Assembly: GCA_003164415.1 (NCBI GenBank) | Contig: PLTK01000194.1 | Location: 1-5,778 of the forward strand | Direction: 5' to 3' | Origin: Methanobacterium sp. | GTDB lineage: Archaea > Methanobacteriota > Methanobacteria > Methanobacteriales > Methanobacteriaceae | DNA length: 5,778 nt | Shown: positions 5,013-5,778 of the stretch, in pieces | Layout of the letters: each line of letters starts with the position of its first letter | Numbering within the stretch: the first letter of the stretch is position 1 | The notes under the pieces: generated by a model | Seen by the model: the letters and a program-made list of their open reading frames with translations, nothing else | Database searches by the model: none | What the model was told of the DNA's origin: nothing | Translations under genes and position numbers: made by a program

Positions 5013-5029
5013 CAAAAAAGTTTATAAAT
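5013..5029 (+). promoter_or_regulatory. Promoter (BRE plus TATA box) of the acidic unknown gene
   Basis: A purine-rich CAAAAAAG (5013-5020), in the position of the TFB recognition element, directly precedes TTTATAAAT (5021-5029), a good archaeal TATA box. The transcript would start near 5050, leaving a leader of about 29 nt with the TAAGGAG site at 5067-5073. This is the clearest promoter in the window. Confidence 0.65.
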
Positions 5030-5078
5030 TTTTATTAGTATGTTTAACTATCTATTAATTAGACCTTAAGGAGACAAT

Positions 5079-5504
5079 ATGATGATTGAAGAAATTGATG
5101 AAAGTATATCTGATAATTTTCACAAGGATTTATGGAAATCACGGGGAGAAAAACTTGTAAAATGTGAAAAAATATTTCATAACTCATCTGCCGATGAAAC
5201 CGGATCTTATGAACAAGTCATATTAACTTTTGAAGATACAGATCAGATTGATATAGAAAATACTTACAAAGTCAGTATCACAGCCAACAATATGGAATTT
5301 GGTATTTGTGATAGTTTTAACAATCCCATGACTATTGACACTATTATTGGAAAAAGACTTCTTGATTATGATGAAATGCATTTTGACACATTCAATAATA
5401 GCACCGGTACAGTTTTGAGGGCTACACTAGTTTTTGAGGAAGATTATGAGATCAATGTTGATGGCTACAACTTGTTAATAGAAAAACTTATTGATATGAA
5501 ATGA
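5079..5504 (+). CDS. Acidic protein of unknown function
   Basis: I do not recognise this 141-aa protein. It is soluble and strongly acidic, rich in Asp and Glu (for example MMIEEIDESISD at residues 1-12 and FEEDYEINVDGYN near the C-terminus). It has no signal peptide or membrane segment. Most of it alternates short hydrophobic strands with polar turns (QVILTFEDTDQIDIENTYKV, then NNMEFGICDSFNN and TVLRATLVFEEDYEI), suggesting a beta-rich domain of about 90 residues between a helical start and a short C-terminal helix. The two cysteines, in KCEKI and GICDS, are far apart and do not look like a metal site. ATG 5079 follows TAAGGAG (5067-5073) at 5 nt; ATG 5082 is the alternative. With its own promoter and a convergent neighbour it is probably monocistronic. 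The strong translation signals support a real gene. Confidence 0.8.
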   Translation: MMIEEIDESISDNFHKDLWKSRGEKLVKCEKIFHNSSADETGSYEQVILTFEDTDQIDIENTYKVSITANNMEFGICDSFNNPMTIDTIIGKRLLDYDEMHFDTFNNSTGTVLRATLVFEEDYEINVDGYNLLIEKLIDMK

Positions 5505-5516
5505 GTTTTATTCAAA

Positions 5517-5553
5517 TTTTTTTAATTCTCAAAAAAAAGTAATTATTTTTTTT
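5517..5553. terminator. Convergent terminator spacer (both strands)
   Basis: The 77-nt spacer between the converging genes has T7 at 5517-5523 and T8 at 5546-5553 for the + strand gene, and A8 at 5531-5538, which reads as T8 for the minus-strand gene. A8, a 7-nt GTAATTA loop and T8 (5531-5553) also form a perfect but A-T-only inverted repeat. This looks like a shared bidirectional terminator. Confidence 0.6.
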
Positions 5554-5581
5554 ACTGCAAATCTATTTACCCACTTCCGAG

Positions 5582-5764
5582 TTAAAAAAGAAGATATGGC
5601 AGAATGAAGAAGGGTAAAACTCCTGCAGCAAAGAATATAACAATGCCTGCCAATGTATAATGATTATTTTTGTCCATTATACCTGTACACATAAGTAATA
5701 TGCCAATAAAGCCCATAATGGGCGGGATTATATGTGAGAATATTATTGCAAAATCGCTTACCAT
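5582..5764 (-). CDS. Small two-helix membrane protein, unknown function
   Basis: This 60-aa hydrophobic protein has two likely transmembrane segments. The first spans roughly residues 5-30 (FAIIFSHIIPPIMGFIGILLMCTGI) and the second residues 38-58 (LAGIVIFFAAGVLPFFILPYL). The short polar loop MDKNNHYT (30-37) between them is its only strongly hydrophilic part, apart from Asp4. No family is recognised. The start is placed at the minus-strand ATG 5764, because AGTGATC (5774-5768) then sits 3 nt upstream, as for pfdB. A GTG at 5773 would add three residues but would use that site as codons. The gene converges on the acidic protein gene and would share its terminator region. Its promoter lies outside the window. 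A real gene is likely given the ribosome binding site and clean membrane pattern, but its short length lowers certainty. Confidence 0.65.
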   Translation of the reverse strand: MVSDFAIIFSHIIPPIMGFIGILLMCTGIMDKNNHYTLAGIVIFFAAGVLPFFILPYLLF

Positions 5765-5778
5765 AAAGATCACTTCTT

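Overview
The window comes from an archaeon, most likely a mesophilic methanogen of the Methanobacteriales (Methanobacterium-like). The evidence is the gene content (archaeal exosome, eL43, Rpo12, archaeal Imp4/Brix protein, Pcc1, prefoldin beta, a DUF3194-type protein), the AT-rich sequence, GGTGAT-type ribosome binding sites, TTTAWATA-like promoter boxes and oligo-T terminators without GC-rich hairpins. The genus is an inference from similarity to remembered Methanobacteriales proteins; no search was run.

Bases 1-3243 are a conserved archaeal information-processing cluster on the + strand. It holds the 3' part of rrp41 (1-417), rrp42 (419-1210), the ribosomal protein eL43 gene rpl37ae (1350-1619), the small RNA polymerase subunit gene rpoP/rpo12 (1621-1752, TTG start, 43 aa), a Brix/Imp4-like ribosome biogenesis gene (1763-2257), the KEOPS subunit gene pcc1 (2254-2553), prefoldin beta pfdB (2618-2983) and a DUF3194-like gene (2980-3243, TTG start). 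Most genes touch or overlap: gaps of 1, 1 and 10 nt, and 4-nt ATGA and TTGA overlaps. This suggests polycistronic transcription and translational coupling. Breaks are likely at 1211-1349 and 2554-2617, which carry oligo-T runs, promoter-like boxes and perfect palindromes. Together the genes cover RNA decay (exosome), ribosome assembly and structure, transcription, tRNA t6A modification and protein folding. This agrees with the well-known archaeal exosome superoperon.

Bases 3244-4963 are metabolic: a HisA-related TIM-barrel protein (3336-4019) and a PfkB-family kinase (4073-4963), same strand, 53 nt apart. Both are recognisable to family only; their substrates cannot be read from the sequence.

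Bases 4964-5778 hold an acidic protein of unknown function (5079-5504) behind a clear archaeal promoter. A 77-nt convergent spacer with oligo-A and oligo-T runs separates it from a minus-strand gene for a 60-aa protein with two likely membrane segments (5582-5764).

No CRISPR array, mobile element, tRNA or rRNA was seen, and no clearly new system. The points most worth a second look are the 14-bp palindrome at the predicted pfdB transcription start, the palindromes before rpl37ae, the DUF3194 gene coupled to prefoldin, and the HisA-like/PfkB pair.
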